A stretch of DNA of 63,391 nucleotides from Spirochaetaceae bacterium (lineage in GTDB: Bacteria > Spirochaetota > Spirochaetia > DSM-27196 > PXBQ01). The stretch covers positions 1-63,391 of the forward strand of contig REEC01000107.1 in the NCBI GenBank assembly GCA_007695285.1. The letters are read 5' to 3'. This document shows positions 40,824 through 50,539 of this stretch, one piece after another; within the stretch, counting starts at the first letter, position 1; each line of letters opens with the position of its first letter. The notes below the pieces were generated by a model. It ran no database searches, had not been told where the DNA came from, and saw only the letters and a program-made list of their open reading frames with translations. The position numbers were made by a program, and so were the translations under genes.

Positions 40824-41906
40824 ATGTCGCTCCGCCGAGTCGTTTTGATCTGCGCCTTATGCGCTGTTTCGTCAAGCTTCGTTGGTGCAACTCCATGGCA
40901 GATCGCGGTCGGACCTCGGATCTGGGGCGCCGCGGTCGATCTGGGATACACGGGATTCACACCATTCGAAGGTTTTGACACGATACCCGGATTCGGTCTC
41001 TCGGCCGAGTGGGGGACGATCGGATACTTCCGTGAGCGCGACGGTACGGCCGTCGATTCGGCCGATCCGAATCCGTATCACGCCAGAACGCTCTTGACCC
41101 TGAACGCCGGAGTTATCCAGTCGCTTGTTCCGGACGGAGACGTCGCGCTGCAGGCTTTTCTCTTCTATCGCGGTCGTGTCGACCTGCCGCACACCGACGG
41201 TCTGTTGCGGAGCTCCGGCACCCCGTCGGCCGACGGAGACGTGACCCACTTCATCCTCGCGGGCCTTGGACTGTCGAACGTCTCAATAGACTCGGCAACC
41301 CGCGTCCGGTCGGGTGGGCTATTCGATCTCGGTGTCGAGTACGGCCCACGTTTTCTCGGAAACGAAGCGGTCGGATCCTCTGATTTTCTGCGTGCAAACG
41401 TCGAGACGCGCTACTACCTTCCACTCGTCGAGACGAGACGCGACGACGGCCGAAACAACTTCTCGGCGTACCTCGCTTCGATGGTTACCGCCGACTTCGC
41501 TTTCGGAACCGCCGTACCTGTCTGGGTACGTCAGTCGTTTGGAGGTCGATACACGCGGACCGGACTCGGAGGTTCGGTACGCGGTTTCGAGACCGGACGT
41601 TTCGACGCCGACACAAAGGGGTACGCGTCAATAGAGCTTCGCACGTTCATCGGTACGGCCTTCCGTCGGTCGGTCGTACCGGGCATCACGGCGTTCGTCG
41701 ATGCCGGCGGCTGGATCGATCGCGAGCCACGGTCGCCGGTCGCGTCCGACAACTCGGGCTCGATCGTCTCGACCGGGATCGGAGCGTCGATCGACGTCGC
41801 GGATATTCTGAGTCTTGTTTTTTACACCCAACACACGGTGCACGGAACGCGTCTCGACGGAGTCCGGTGGACGCCGTTCGCGATCGGATTCGGCGTGCAT
41901 TATTGA
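40824..41906 (+). CDS. Outer-membrane beta-barrel protein (surface-antigen/Omp85-like)
   Basis: A 360-residue protein with a signal peptide (about 1-22, ending near VGATP). The mature part is all alternating amphipathic strands. GGSVRGFETGRF (about 250) resembles the VRGF/Y motif of Omp85-superfamily barrels, and the C-terminus ends in alternating hydrophobics with a final aromatic (FAIGFGVHY), as expected for BAM-dependent insertion. There are no POTRA domains, so it is not BamA itself. The phosphohexomutase gene follows 8 nt later. Role unknown; an outer-membrane location is a firm inference. Confidence 0.75.
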   Translation: MSLRRVVLICALCAVSSSFVGATPWQIAVGPRIWGAAVDLGYTGFTPFEGFDTIPGFGLSAEWGTIGYFRERDGTAVDSADPNPYHARTLLTLNAGVIQSLVPDGDVALQAFLFYRGRVDLPHTDGLLRSSGTPSADGDVTHFILAGLGLSNVSIDSATRVRSGGLFDLGVEYGPRFLGNEAVGSSDFLRANVETRYYLPLVETRRDDGRNNFSAYLASMVTADFAFGTAVPVWVRQSFGGRYTRTGLGGSVRGFETGRFDADTKGYASIELRTFIGTAFRRSVVPGITAFVDAGGWIDREPRSPVASDNSGSIVSTGIGASIDVADILSLVFYTQHTVHGTRLDGVRWTPFAIGFGVHY

Positions 41907-41913
41907 ATGACGC

Positions 41914-43824
41914 GTGAGGAACCTCTTGAACACCACGACACACCACGATGACCAAAACGATTTCCTATTTCCGGCTGTTGAAACCGCGTTGAATTTCAAT
42001 TTAGGTACCGCACTCGACGACGCGGTACTTTCGGCCTCCGGCTGGAGAAAAATATTCGGCACGACGGAAGACGACGATACAGGACGCGTGAGCGACGTCG
42101 ACGCGACGCTCGTCGCGATCATGGCCGACGTCTGCGCCGAGTGGTTTCTGGAAGACCGTCCACAATCGGCGGAACCGGCGGTTGTACTCGGGACCGACTC
42201 GCGGCCGACCCGTCACTCGCTCGCCGCGATCTGCATCCGTGTATTGCTCGCGCGGGGAATCAGACCGATCTACGGTGGGATCGTCGCGACTCCGGAGATC
42301 ATGGCGTACACTTCTCGCGGATCGTATGCAGGGTTTCTTCTGGTAACCGCGAGTCACAACCCCGTCGGGCACAACGGCCTCAAGATCGGCGCACACGACG
42401 GCGCCGTCGTGTCTCCCGCAATCGCGTCGCTTCTCGCGAAACGGCTCGAGACCGCGGTGAACGACCCCTCTACCGTCGCGCGCGTACTGCGCGCCGTTTC
42501 GTCGATATCCGATTCGACCGTCGCTTCGATCTACGCCGACGTTCCACGCATCAAGAGCGAGACTGTACACGCGTACAAGAGTTCCATCGGCGTCGTCACG
42601 TTCGGTGACGATCTGCTGGGCCCGGAGCGTCGGAATGCGGTGCGCACGGCGATCACAGACCGGGGATTCGGCGTCGTCGTCGATTTCAACGGCAGCGCGC
42701 GTGCGGTTTCGTGCGACCGCGAGTTCTTTGAAGAACTCGGCGTGCGGTTCCACGCGATCAACGACGTCGCGGGAGCATTCGCTCACCGGATTGTGCCCGA
42801 GGGCGAATCGCTCGATCCGTGCCGGGCTGAACTCGCGGCGATTCGGGAGTCCGACCCGGTTTTCTCGCTCGGGTACGTGCCGGATGCCGACGGCGACCGC
42901 GGGAACCTTGTGTTCGCCGATTCTACGGGGGTGCATGCGCTGCACGCGCAGCAGGTGTTCGCTCTCGCGTGTATCGCCGAGCTCTCGTGGCTCGTGTGGA
43001 GCGACCGGCTCACGTACGATTCGGACGGCCGAGCCGAACAGAAGGTGGCGATCGCGGTCAACGGTCCGACATCGCTCAGGATCGAACGCATAGCGGAACT
43101 GTTCGATGCGCGGGTCTACCGGGCCGAGGTCGGCGAGGCCAACGTCGTCGAACTCGCGAGAAAACTCAGGAATAAGGGCTATCTCGTACGCGTGCTCGGC
43201 GAAGGCTCGAACGGCGGCAACATCGTCCATCCCGCGCAGACGCGCGACCCGATTCACACGGTTCTCGGAATCATCAAGCTGCTCTTGACGCCGGACGCGC
43301 CGGAAAGACCTTCACCGCTGCGAATCTGGTACTCGAAGGTTTGCCCGTCTACCGAACCTCCGGTCGCCCCCGAACTTGCCGACGTCGTCAGGACGCTTCC
43401 AAAATTCACGACGACCGGCGCGTACGAAGCGCGGGCCGTTCTACCCGTCCCGAGTCTCGACGACGGAGCGCTGCGCGCGCAGTACGAGAAAACCTTCGCC
43501 GAGGTCTGGCCCGAAATCAAGGCCCAACTCGGCGCAAAACTCAACGTCCGAACCTGGGAAGCGATCAACTACAACGGAACCGATGAGATCCACGGAATCG
43601 GGCGAACCCACCTGAGCTGCGGTGCGCGGTGCGGTTACAAGATCCTGTTCAAGGACGACACCGGTCGCCACGTCGGGTTCGTCTGGATGAGGGGTTCGGG
43701 AACTGAGCCGGTTTTTCGCGTCATGGCCGACATCGAAGGCGACAACCCGGAGCTCGAGCGCCAACTGCTCGACCGCCATATTTCGTTGATAAAGAGGTCA
43801 ATCGACCCGCCGGCTGTTCGCTGA
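41914..43824 (+). CDS. Phosphoglucomutase/phosphomannomutase family protein
   Basis: A 636-residue alpha-D-phosphohexomutase. The catalytic phosphoserine loop is TASHNPVGHNGLKIG (about 148-162), the metal loop PDADGDRGN (about 325), the sugar-binding loop GEGSNGGNIVHP (about 430) and the phosphate loop RGSGTEPVFRVM (about 595). ASGWRKIFG near residue 42 is the usual N-terminal strand. It is longer than common PGM/PMM (450-580), with inserts between domains. The start, GTG 41914, is uncertain because no Shine-Dalgarno is present. It could supply glucose-1-phosphate or mannose-1-phosphate for envelope glycans. Confidence 0.88.
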   Translation: MRNLLNTTTHHDDQNDFLFPAVETALNFNLGTALDDAVLSASGWRKIFGTTEDDDTGRVSDVDATLVAIMADVCAEWFLEDRPQSAEPAVVLGTDSRPTRHSLAAICIRVLLARGIRPIYGGIVATPEIMAYTSRGSYAGFLLVTASHNPVGHNGLKIGAHDGAVVSPAIASLLAKRLETAVNDPSTVARVLRAVSSISDSTVASIYADVPRIKSETVHAYKSSIGVVTFGDDLLGPERRNAVRTAITDRGFGVVVDFNGSARAVSCDREFFEELGVRFHAINDVAGAFAHRIVPEGESLDPCRAELAAIRESDPVFSLGYVPDADGDRGNLVFADSTGVHALHAQQVFALACIAELSWLVWSDRLTYDSDGRAEQKVAIAVNGPTSLRIERIAELFDARVYRAEVGEANVVELARKLRNKGYLVRVLGEGSNGGNIVHPAQTRDPIHTVLGIIKLLLTPDAPERPSPLRIWYSKVCPSTEPPVAPELADVVRTLPKFTTTGAYEARAVLPVPSLDDGALRAQYEKTFAEVWPEIKAQLGAKLNVRTWEAINYNGTDEIHGIGRTHLSCGARCGYKILFKDDTGRHVGFVWMRGSGTEPVFRVMADIEGDNPELERQLLDRHISLIKRSIDPPAVR

Positions 43825-43844
43825 ACGCGTGCGTACGGCCGTGC

Positions 43845-44663
43845 TCACGGGATGTAGAGCGCGTCGTTCTCGGCGGCGATCAAACCTTCGTTTGATAGAT
43901 CGTCTATCACCGCGTGAACTCTTTGCTCGGGGAATGCCAGTGCTCGAACGATCTCGTCTCGCTCGTGCGAGCGGCCGTCGGCAAGTAACGCGATTACGCG
44001 ACCGCGGATCTGCCGGTTCGAGTTCTCGAACGGCGCCTGCCGCGTATGGTGAGCGCTTCTGCGGTTCGGATTTGGAAACTCCCGCGCGAGGAAGACCCCA
44101 AAATCCATCAGAGCCCAGTACCACTCACGTGGACTCGCCCGGTCGAGCGTGGCTTCGATGAAAGGCAACAGCTCGGTGTCGTGTACTTTCTCGCGTCCGG
44201 CAAAAAAAGCGTGCAGAAACACACGGCGGATGTTGGTCTCGATGAAAACAACCGGCGTGTTGTACGCAAACGCCACGATCGCTCCCGCGGTATTCTTCCC
44301 AATGCCCGGAAGGTCCGTGAGAGTCTCAGTGTCTCTCGGGAGCACACCGTTCCAACGGTCGATCACGATGCGTGCGGAGTCCCGCAGATACTTCGCGCGC
44401 CGGTTGTACCCGAGTCCCGACCAGACACGCAACACCTCGGCGGTCGAACTCGCGGCAAGCGTCGCGTACGACGGAAACTCCGAGAGAAACTCCTCGTACT
44501 TCGATGCGACGCGCGTGGTACCGGTCTGTTGAAGCATGATCTCCGAGACGTGGATCGCGTACGGGTCGCTCGTCTCGCGCCACGCAAAACTGCGGCCGTA
44601 GCGACGGTACTGTCCGTACACAACGTCGCGGAAAAGCTCGATTTCGCGCGAGTCCGGAATCAT
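43845..44663 (-). CDS. mutY: A/G-specific adenine glycosylase without Fe-S cluster (MutY-like)
   Basis: A 272-residue HhH-GPD glycosylase, predicted to remove adenine mispaired with 8-oxoguanine. Catalytic Glu in SEIMLQQTGTTRV (about 40), hairpin LTDLPGIGKNTAGAIVAFAYN (about 115-135), then VVFIETNIRRVFLHAF, in which the usual LDGNV Asp is Glu. The four-Cys iron-sulfur loop is absent (NPNRRSAHHTRQAPF in its place), and the NUDIX-like C-terminal domain is replaced by a short winged-helix-like tail. Clusterless MutY proteins are known in anaerobes and spirochaetes. Its start overlaps the permease stop (ATGA). Confidence 0.85.
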   Translation of the reverse strand: MIPDSREIELFRDVVYGQYRRYGRSFAWRETSDPYAIHVSEIMLQQTGTTRVASKYEEFLSEFPSYATLAASSTAEVLRVWSGLGYNRRAKYLRDSARIVIDRWNGVLPRDTETLTDLPGIGKNTAGAIVAFAYNTPVVFIETNIRRVFLHAFFAGREKVHDTELLPFIEATLDRASPREWYWALMDFGVFLAREFPNPNRRSAHHTRQAPFENSNRQIRGRVIALLADGRSHERDEIVRALAFPEQRVHAVIDDLSNEGLIAAENDALYIP

Positions 44664-45757
44664 GTGCGACCGGTATTTTGCGTGGTCGGCGTTCGTCGAG
44701 ATCGCCCGATAAGGCGTCCCTTGCGGCGGTTTTTTTTCCGGAAGTTTCCCGTTCCCATGAGAATACCGGCCGGCTCGTACCCCGGGATATTCTCAAACGT
44801 GATCTTCAGCGCAACGGTCAATGGAACCGCAAGGAACATCCCTACCACGCCCCAGAGCCAACCCCAGAACAGCAACATGACCAGAATCACCACGGGGCTC
44901 AGATTCAGACTATCCCCGAGGAGTTTTGGATCGATGATGTTACCGATAATGAGCTGCGAAGACGCCATAAGAGCGGCGGCAGCGATCACCGGGCTCCAGT
45001 CGGGCAGAAACTGAATAATCGTAAACGTCACGCTGAGAACCGTGACAATGATCGAGCCGATGCTCGGGATGAAGTTGAACATGAACGTGAGGATCCCCCA
45101 GATAAACGGGAAATCCACTCCGATGAGGGTGAAACCTACGAATATGATCACCGCGGTCATGCCGCTCACGAACAGCTTCACGCTTACGTATCGCCCGATC
45201 TGCTGCGTGATGTGCGCAAAAACGATCGTGATTTTCCGCGTCGTGTGGTCTTTTAACGCCGCCCGAACCTTGTTTCTCATGTACGGCTTCTCGAGCAGCA
45301 TGAAGAAAAGGTAGATGATCACGATGACGAGAGCGTTAACAAACGACATGAATCCGCCCGATATCGAGAAGAGAAACGAACTCACGCGGCGGTTGATATC
45401 AAGTTCCCGAATCAGACCCGCCGGAAGATCGAATCGAAGAATCAACTCGTTCAACAGCTCGTTGAGACGCACTTGATAGCGCGGGAAGTCGCGAAGCAGC
45501 GACTGGATGCTCGAGTAGAGAATCAAACCAACAAGAAATCCAAACGCGAGGAAAAGAAGCAAAACAATCACGGTCGCGATCAACCGTGGTATCTTGAGTC
45601 GACCAAAAAAATCAACGACAGGCGCGAACACGAAAAAGAACAACACGGCAAAGACGAGAGGCACGATGAGTCCGCCGGTGAGGCGCATCACCGCACCCAC
45701 CGCGATGACCGCGATTACCGAGAGAGAAACTGAACTCAACCGCTGTGGATCAAACAC
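44660..45757 (-). CDS. AI-2E family transporter (PerM/TqsA-like permease)
   Basis: A 365-residue protein with about seven or eight membrane segments. Near the N-terminus LVFAVLFFFVFAPVVDFFGRLKIPRLIATVIVLLLF is typical. The second half has IWGILTFMFNFIPSIGSIIVTVLSV and VGMFLAVPLTVALKITFE, the family signature region. Members are proposed exporters or sodium/proton-coupled antiporters, and a true autoinducer role is not implied. GTG 45757 is used. A possible -10 TATTTT (45769-45764) ends 6 nt before it. It is followed by mutY through a 4-nt overlap. Confidence 0.87.
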   Translation of the reverse strand: MFDPQRLSSVSLSVIAVIAVGAVMRLTGGLIVPLVFAVLFFFVFAPVVDFFGRLKIPRLIATVIVLLLFLAFGFLVGLILYSSIQSLLRDFPRYQVRLNELLNELILRFDLPAGLIRELDINRRVSSFLFSISGGFMSFVNALVIVIIYLFFMLLEKPYMRNKVRAALKDHTTRKITIVFAHITQQIGRYVSVKLFVSGMTAVIIFVGFTLIGVDFPFIWGILTFMFNFIPSIGSIIVTVLSVTFTIIQFLPDWSPVIAAAALMASSQLIIGNIIDPKLLGDSLNLSPVVILVMLLFWGWLWGVVGMFLAVPLTVALKITFENIPGYEPAGILMGTGNFRKKNRRKGRLIGRSRRTPTTQNTGRT

Positions 45758-45823
45758 GTCTCGAAAATACCATACCTTGGACGTATTTCCTATACGCCCT
45801 CTTTATCTCCTGGAGGGTGATTT

Positions 45824-47245
45824 CTATATGTGAATCGCCCAGCCCTCTGCGGCGCGCGCCGCTTCCATTACCGCTTCGGACAACGTCGGGTGCGCGTGAA
45901 TCATCGTCGCGATATCCTCGGGTAAAAGCTCGGCCTTCTTCGCGAGCAACAGCTCATGAATCAGCTCGGTCGCCGCGTTTCCAACGACGTGCGCGGCGAT
46001 GATCTCGTGCGTTTTTTCGTCGTACAGGATCTTCACGAGTCCGTCGGGCTGCTCGATCGCGACCGACTTGCCGGCCCCCCGATACGGGAAAACCGCTTTT
46101 TTGTACGCGAGCTTTTTTTCTTTTGCGGTCGCCTCGGTCGGTCCGAAACTCGCGATCTGCGGCTCGGTGTACACAGCCGACGGAATCAAGTCCGGATCTA
46201 ACTTTGTCTCGACCGCGTGCGCGTTTTTCTGGTTTGTCGTCTTCGCGGATGATTGAGTCGCGATGTACTCGACGACAATCTCGCCCTCTTTCGACGCGAC
46301 GTGCGCGAGAGGAGGCGACGGGACGACGTCGCCGACCGCGTAGATGCTCTTGACGTCGGTCCGGTAGTAATCGCCTACCCGGACGAAACCTTTCTCTAGT
46401 TTGACGCCGACCGCTTCAAGACCGAGGTTCTCGGTGTTCGGAACACGCCCGACCGCGACCAGAATCTTCTCAGCCTCGAGCGTCTTCTTGCCGTCTGAGT
46501 TCTCGACCGACAACTTCACGCCGGACTTCGTTTTTTCGAGTTTGGTCGCTTTTGTGTCGGTCAAGATCTCAACGCCACGACGTTTGAAGTCCTTTACCAA
46601 CACTTCAACGACTTCGGCGTCTTCGAGCGCGAGCGCGCGCGGGAGCATCTCGACGACCGTTACCTTTACGCCGAACAAACTCATCACGTGCGCAAACTCG
46701 AGGCCGATCACACCCGCGCCGAGAACGATGAGGTCTTTCGGCAGCTCTTCGAGCATCAACACGCCGGTCGACGACAACACGGTTTTCTCGTCAAACTCGA
46801 AACCCGGCAGTTCGCGCGGTCGTGATCCGGTTGCGATCAGGATGCTTTTCCCGGTGATTTTTTTGGACCCGACCGTCACTTCGTTCGGGCCGGTCACTTT
46901 CGCCTCCCCCGTGATGTACTCGATCTTGTTCTTCTTGATCAGCGACTGTACGCCGCGTGAGAGCGAATCGGCGGCCTTCCGGGACTTCTTGAAGACCGAC
47001 GAGTACTCAAAACCGCTCCGGTCGAGCTTTATGCCCATTTTTTCGAGCTCGGCGCCGTGCGAAAAAACCTCGGCTTGGTGTATCAAAGCTTTCGACGGGA
47101 TGCACCCTATATTCAGACACACTCCGCCTGCTTTATCCTTCTCGATAAGCGCACACGACAGCCCAAGTTGCGTCGCGCGGATCGCAGCGACGTACCCTCC
47201 GGGACCCGCACCTATCACAAGACAATCAAAATCGTATGACGCCAT
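45824..47245 (-). CDS. lpdA: Dihydrolipoyl dehydrogenase (E3)
   Basis: A 473-residue flavoenzyme that re-oxidises dihydrolipoamide with NAD. FAD motif VIGAGPGGYVAAIRATQ (about 10-26), redox-active disulfide GGVCLNIGCIPSK (about 40-52), NAD motif VLGAGVIGLEFAHV (about 180-193), ATGSRPRELPG, and catalytic His-Glu region AHPTLSEAVMEAA near the C-terminus. GGAGGT lies before ATG 47245. It is the last gene of the pyruvate dehydrogenase operon, 12 nt after the E2 gene. Confidence 0.95.
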   Translation of the reverse strand: MASYDFDCLVIGAGPGGYVAAIRATQLGLSCALIEKDKAGGVCLNIGCIPSKALIHQAEVFSHGAELEKMGIKLDRSGFEYSSVFKKSRKAADSLSRGVQSLIKKNKIEYITGEAKVTGPNEVTVGSKKITGKSILIATGSRPRELPGFEFDEKTVLSSTGVLMLEELPKDLIVLGAGVIGLEFAHVMSLFGVKVTVVEMLPRALALEDAEVVEVLVKDFKRRGVEILTDTKATKLEKTKSGVKLSVENSDGKKTLEAEKILVAVGRVPNTENLGLEAVGVKLEKGFVRVGDYYRTDVKSIYAVGDVVPSPPLAHVASKEGEIVVEYIATQSSAKTTNQKNAHAVETKLDPDLIPSAVYTEPQIASFGPTEATAKEKKLAYKKAVFPYRGAGKSVAIEQPDGLVKILYDEKTHEIIAAHVVGNAATELIHELLLAKKAELLPEDIATMIHAHPTLSEAVMEAARAAEGWAIHI

Positions 47246-47257
47246 CTGGACCTCCGT

Positions 47258-48535
47258 TTAGAACAACAACCGGTAAGGGTTTTCCATGAGACTCTTCAGC
47301 TCCGCGAGGAACCGCGCTCCGACGGCACCGTCGATCACGCGGTGGTCGCACGAGAGCGTCATCTTCATGACCGGCACGATCGCGATTTCATCGTCGCCCC
47401 GAACAACCGGCTGCTTCTTCGTCTCCCCGAGCGCGAGAATCGCGGCCCCGGGCGGATTGATGATCGCCGTGAACTCCTCGACTCCAAACGAACCGAGGTT
47501 ACTGATCGTGAACGTCGCCCCTGTGTACTCTTCGGGCTTGAGCGAACCTTTCGAGACCTTCTCGATGAGCTCCTGCAGCTCAGCATCGATCTGTTCGACG
47601 CCTTTCGCGCCGCAGTTGCGTACGATCGGCGTGATCAACCCACCGCCGAGGTCGACCGCGAGACCGATGTCGATGCTCCCGAATCGTACGATATTGTCTC
47701 CCTGCCACGACGCGTTGACATCGGGGTGCCGCTTGAGCGCTTCGGCCGCGAACTTGATCATGAACGCGTTGAAGCTTACTTTGTCGCCACGCCGAGAAGC
47801 GTTGAGCGCGTTCCGCGCCTCGATTACGGTCTGCATCTCGGCCGAGAGCTTCAGGTAGTAATGCGGCGCGGAGAACTTGCTCTCGGCGAGCCGTCGCGCG
47901 ATCACCGCGCGCTTGCCGGTCACGGGAATGCTCTCGTCGGCTCCCGCGGCGGCACCGTGGGCCTTCACGCCACGTTCGGGCGCACCGCCACCGCGTCCGG
48001 CAGCCGCGGCAGACTCGAGATCGCGCTTCACGATGCGGCCCCCCGGACCCGACCCCGAGATCGCCGAAAGATCGAGCCCCTTCTCGTCGGCGAGTTTTCG
48101 CGCGAGCGGAGACGCCTTGACACGGTCACCCGATCCGGTCGACGCAGAGATGTCGTCCCGGTCCTTCGGCGAGTCATCCTCTTTCTCGGTGTCGGAGGCC
48201 TTCGACTCTACGGCCTTATCCTCGGTTTTTTCTTCGGCTTTCTTCTCGGTTTTGGCGCCGGTCTCGATTTCTTTCACGAGACCGTCGATGTCCTCGCCTT
48301 CTTCGCCGATTATCCCGATCGCGTCACCGACTTTCGCGGACGCACCGTCGTTCACGATGATCTTCAGTAGAACCCCTTCTTGAGCGGCCTCGTAATCCAT
48401 CGTCGCTTTGTCGGTCTCAACCTCGCAGATTGCGTCCCCGGAGGCGATCGTATCGCCAACCTTCTTGCTCCACGAGACTATCGTTCCTTCTTCCATCGTC
48501 GGCGAGAGCGCCGTCATCAGTAGTTTTTCGGCCAT
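47258..48535 (-). CDS. pdhC: Pyruvate dehydrogenase complex dihydrolipoamide acetyltransferase (E2)
   Basis: A 425-residue E2 with one lipoyl domain (lipoyl-Lys in EVETDKATMDYEA, about residue 43), an acidic/Lys-rich linker (about 85-135) and a peripheral subunit-binding domain (VKASPLARKLADEKGLDLSAI, GPGGRIVKRDLE, about 138-175). The catalytic core has FSAPHYYLKLSAEM, NASRRGDKVSFN, GVEEFTAIINPPGAAILALGE and the active-site SCDHRVIDGAVGA. A GGGGAG ribosome site precedes ATG. It transfers acetyl groups to CoA and forms the core of the complex encoded here. Confidence 0.95.
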   Translation of the reverse strand: MAEKLLMTALSPTMEEGTIVSWSKKVGDTIASGDAICEVETDKATMDYEAAQEGVLLKIIVNDGASAKVGDAIGIIGEEGEDIDGLVKEIETGAKTEKKAEEKTEDKAVESKASDTEKEDDSPKDRDDISASTGSGDRVKASPLARKLADEKGLDLSAISGSGPGGRIVKRDLESAAAAGRGGGAPERGVKAHGAAAGADESIPVTGKRAVIARRLAESKFSAPHYYLKLSAEMQTVIEARNALNASRRGDKVSFNAFMIKFAAEALKRHPDVNASWQGDNIVRFGSIDIGLAVDLGGGLITPIVRNCGAKGVEQIDAELQELIEKVSKGSLKPEEYTGATFTISNLGSFGVEEFTAIINPPGAAILALGETKKQPVVRGDDEIAIVPVMKMTLSCDHRVIDGAVGARFLAELKSLMENPYRLLF

Positions 48536-48542
48536 ACTCCCC

Positions 48543-49523
48543 TCACTTCGTGTACGTGACGCGCTTCACCGCGTCGATGATCTTCTCGACCGACGGCTGC
48601 GCCGCGAGCTCGAGTGTGTGATTATACGGCATCGGAACGTCCTCCGATGACACGAGCTCAACCGGTGCGTCGAGGTCGTCGAAACAATTCCGGGAAATCA
48701 GCCACGCGACGTGCGAACCGACACTCGCGAACGGCCACGACTCGTCGATCATTACCGCACGATTCGTCTTACGAACCGACGCGTAGATAGCCTCTTCGTC
48801 GAGTGGACGGATCGACCGGAGGTCGATTACTTCGGCCGAAATCCCGTCTTTCTCGAGCTCTTCGGCCGCCTCGAGAGCCATTCGAACGACTTTAGAGTAC
48901 GTGATCAGCGTGACGCGATCGCCCTCGCGCTTCACGTCGGCCTTGCCGATCGGTACCAAGTACTCTTCGTCGGGAACTTCTCCGGTCCAGCCGTAACTCA
49001 TCTCCGACTCGAGCATGATGACCGGGTTGTCGTCGCGAATCGCGCTCTTCAACAAACCTTTCGAGTCGTACGGCGTCGACGCGGCGACGACTTTGAGCCC
49101 CGGGACGTGCGCAAACATCGTCTGCAAAGCTTGCGAATGCTGCGACGACAAAAACTCCGCCGGGCCGTTCGGTCCGCGGAATACGATCGGGCACTTCAAC
49201 TGCCCTCCCGACATATGACGCATCTTCGCCGCGTTGCTGATCACCTGGTCGAGCGCCTGGAGCGAGAAGTTGAACGTCATGAACTCGACGATCGGTCTGA
49301 GGCCTACGAGTGCAGCGCCGATCCCGATTCCGGCGAACCCTTCCTCGGTGATCGGTGTGTCGCGCACGCGATCCTTCCCGAACGTGTCGAGCAGTCCACG
49401 CGTAACCTTGTACGCGCCCTCGTACTCTCCGACTTCTTCGCCCATGATGAATACGTTCTCATCACGGTTCATCTCCTCTTCAATCGCCTGGCGGAGCGCC
49501 TCGCGAATCGCTATTTCCGGCAT
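48543..49523 (-). CDS. pdhB: Pyruvate dehydrogenase E1 component, beta subunit
   Basis: A 326-residue beta subunit of the thiamin-dependent E1. IREALRQAIEEEMNRDENVFIMGEEVGEYEGAYKVTRGLL at the N-terminus, DTPITEEGFAGIGIGAALVGLRPIVEFM, FRGPNGPAEFLSSQHSQAL and VIDLRSIRPLDEEAI are near-invariant E1-beta segments. GGGAAGGGAG lies upstream of ATG 49523. It is encoded between E1-alpha (14-nt gap) and E2 (7-nt gap). Confidence 0.95.
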   Translation of the reverse strand: MPEIAIREALRQAIEEEMNRDENVFIMGEEVGEYEGAYKVTRGLLDTFGKDRVRDTPITEEGFAGIGIGAALVGLRPIVEFMTFNFSLQALDQVISNAAKMRHMSGGQLKCPIVFRGPNGPAEFLSSQHSQALQTMFAHVPGLKVVAASTPYDSKGLLKSAIRDDNPVIMLESEMSYGWTGEVPDEEYLVPIGKADVKREGDRVTLITYSKVVRMALEAAEELEKDGISAEVIDLRSIRPLDEEAIYASVRKTNRAVMIDESWPFASVGSHVAWLISRNCFDDLDAPVELVSSEDVPMPYNHTLELAAQPSVEKIIDAVKRVTYTK

Positions 49524-49537
49524 GTTCTCCCTTCCCC

Positions 49538-50530
49538 TTACGCGTAGATGTCTTCGTACATCGAGTCGAGTGACGGCTCTTCGCTGCTCTCGGCAAAATC
49601 CGCCGCTTCTTTCGCGAGTGCCTTGGCTTTTTTGTCGAGCTCGTCGAACTCTTTGTCGGTGAGTTGTTTGGCCTCGAGCATCCGACTCTTTAGCATCAGA
49701 ATCGGGTCCTGCGCTTTGTACTCATCGACTTGTTCCTTTGTGCGGTACTTCGCGGGGTCGCTCATAGAGTGACCGCGGTACCGGTACGTTTTGATGTGAA
49801 GCAGATGCGGGAGACCTTCCGACCGCGCCTTCTCGACCGCAGCCGATACACCTTCGTACACCGTGACGAAGTCCATCCCGTCGATCGCGATGCCCGGGAT
49901 GTCGTACGCTTTCGCCTTGACCTCGAAGTTCTCGACCGCCGAGACGCGGTGTACCGCGGTTCCCATCCCGAACTGATTGTTTTCGACGATATAAACAATC
50001 GGAAGATTCCAAACGCGCGCAAGGTTCAGCGACTCGTGGAAGCTACCCTGGTGAATCGCGCCGTCACCGAAGTACACCAGCGTGACACCACCGTCTTTCC
50101 GGTACGCCTGCGCGAGCGCGACGCCCGTCGCAACCGGGATTTGTGCGCCGACGATACCGTTTCCCCCGAGCATGTGGTTCTCGACGTCGAACAAGTGCAT
50201 CGAACCGCCTTTCCCGCGCGAGCACCCCGTGGCCTTGCCGTATAACTCGGCCATCGCGGCTTTCGGGTCCATTCCGCACGCGAGCGCGTGCGCATGATCG
50301 CGGTACGCGGTCAAAACGTAGTCTTTTTTTAGATCGAGCGCCGCGATTGAGCCGACCGCAACTGCCTCCTGCCCATTGTACAGGTGGCAGAAACCGCCGA
50401 TCTTCTTCAACCCGTACATCTGCGCGCTCATCTCCTCAAATCTGCGGATGTTCAACATCCGGCCTAGAGCGCCTAAGAGAAACTCTTTGTCGTACTCGCC
50501 GTTCTTACTGTGCTCGTTCTTTTTTGCCAT
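49538..50530 (-). CDS. pdhA: Pyruvate dehydrogenase E1 component, alpha subunit
   Basis: A 330-residue alpha subunit. It carries the thiamin-diphosphate motif GDGAIHQGSFHESLNLARVWNLPIVYIVENN (about residues 153-183), YRDHAHALACGMD with the conserved His pair, GKGGSMHLFD, and the phosphorylation-loop region YRYRGHSMSDP. Together with pdhB it decarboxylates pyruvate and acetylates the E2 lipoyl group. GGGGAG stands before ATG 50530. The PPOX-fold gene ends 9 nt upstream. Confidence 0.95.
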   Translation of the reverse strand: MAKKNEHSKNGEYDKEFLLGALGRMLNIRRFEEMSAQMYGLKKIGGFCHLYNGQEAVAVGSIAALDLKKDYVLTAYRDHAHALACGMDPKAAMAELYGKATGCSRGKGGSMHLFDVENHMLGGNGIVGAQIPVATGVALAQAYRKDGGVTLVYFGDGAIHQGSFHESLNLARVWNLPIVYIVENNQFGMGTAVHRVSAVENFEVKAKAYDIPGIAIDGMDFVTVYEGVSAAVEKARSEGLPHLLHIKTYRYRGHSMSDPAKYRTKEQVDEYKAQDPILMLKSRMLEAKQLTDKEFDELDKKAKALAKEAADFAESSEEPSLDSMYEDIYA

Positions 50531-50539
50531 ATTCTCCCC

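Noticed and set aside
42001-43257. 418-codon minus-strand frame opposite the phosphohexomutase
   Set aside because: Antisense shadow of a gene with four intact catalytic loops on the plus strand.
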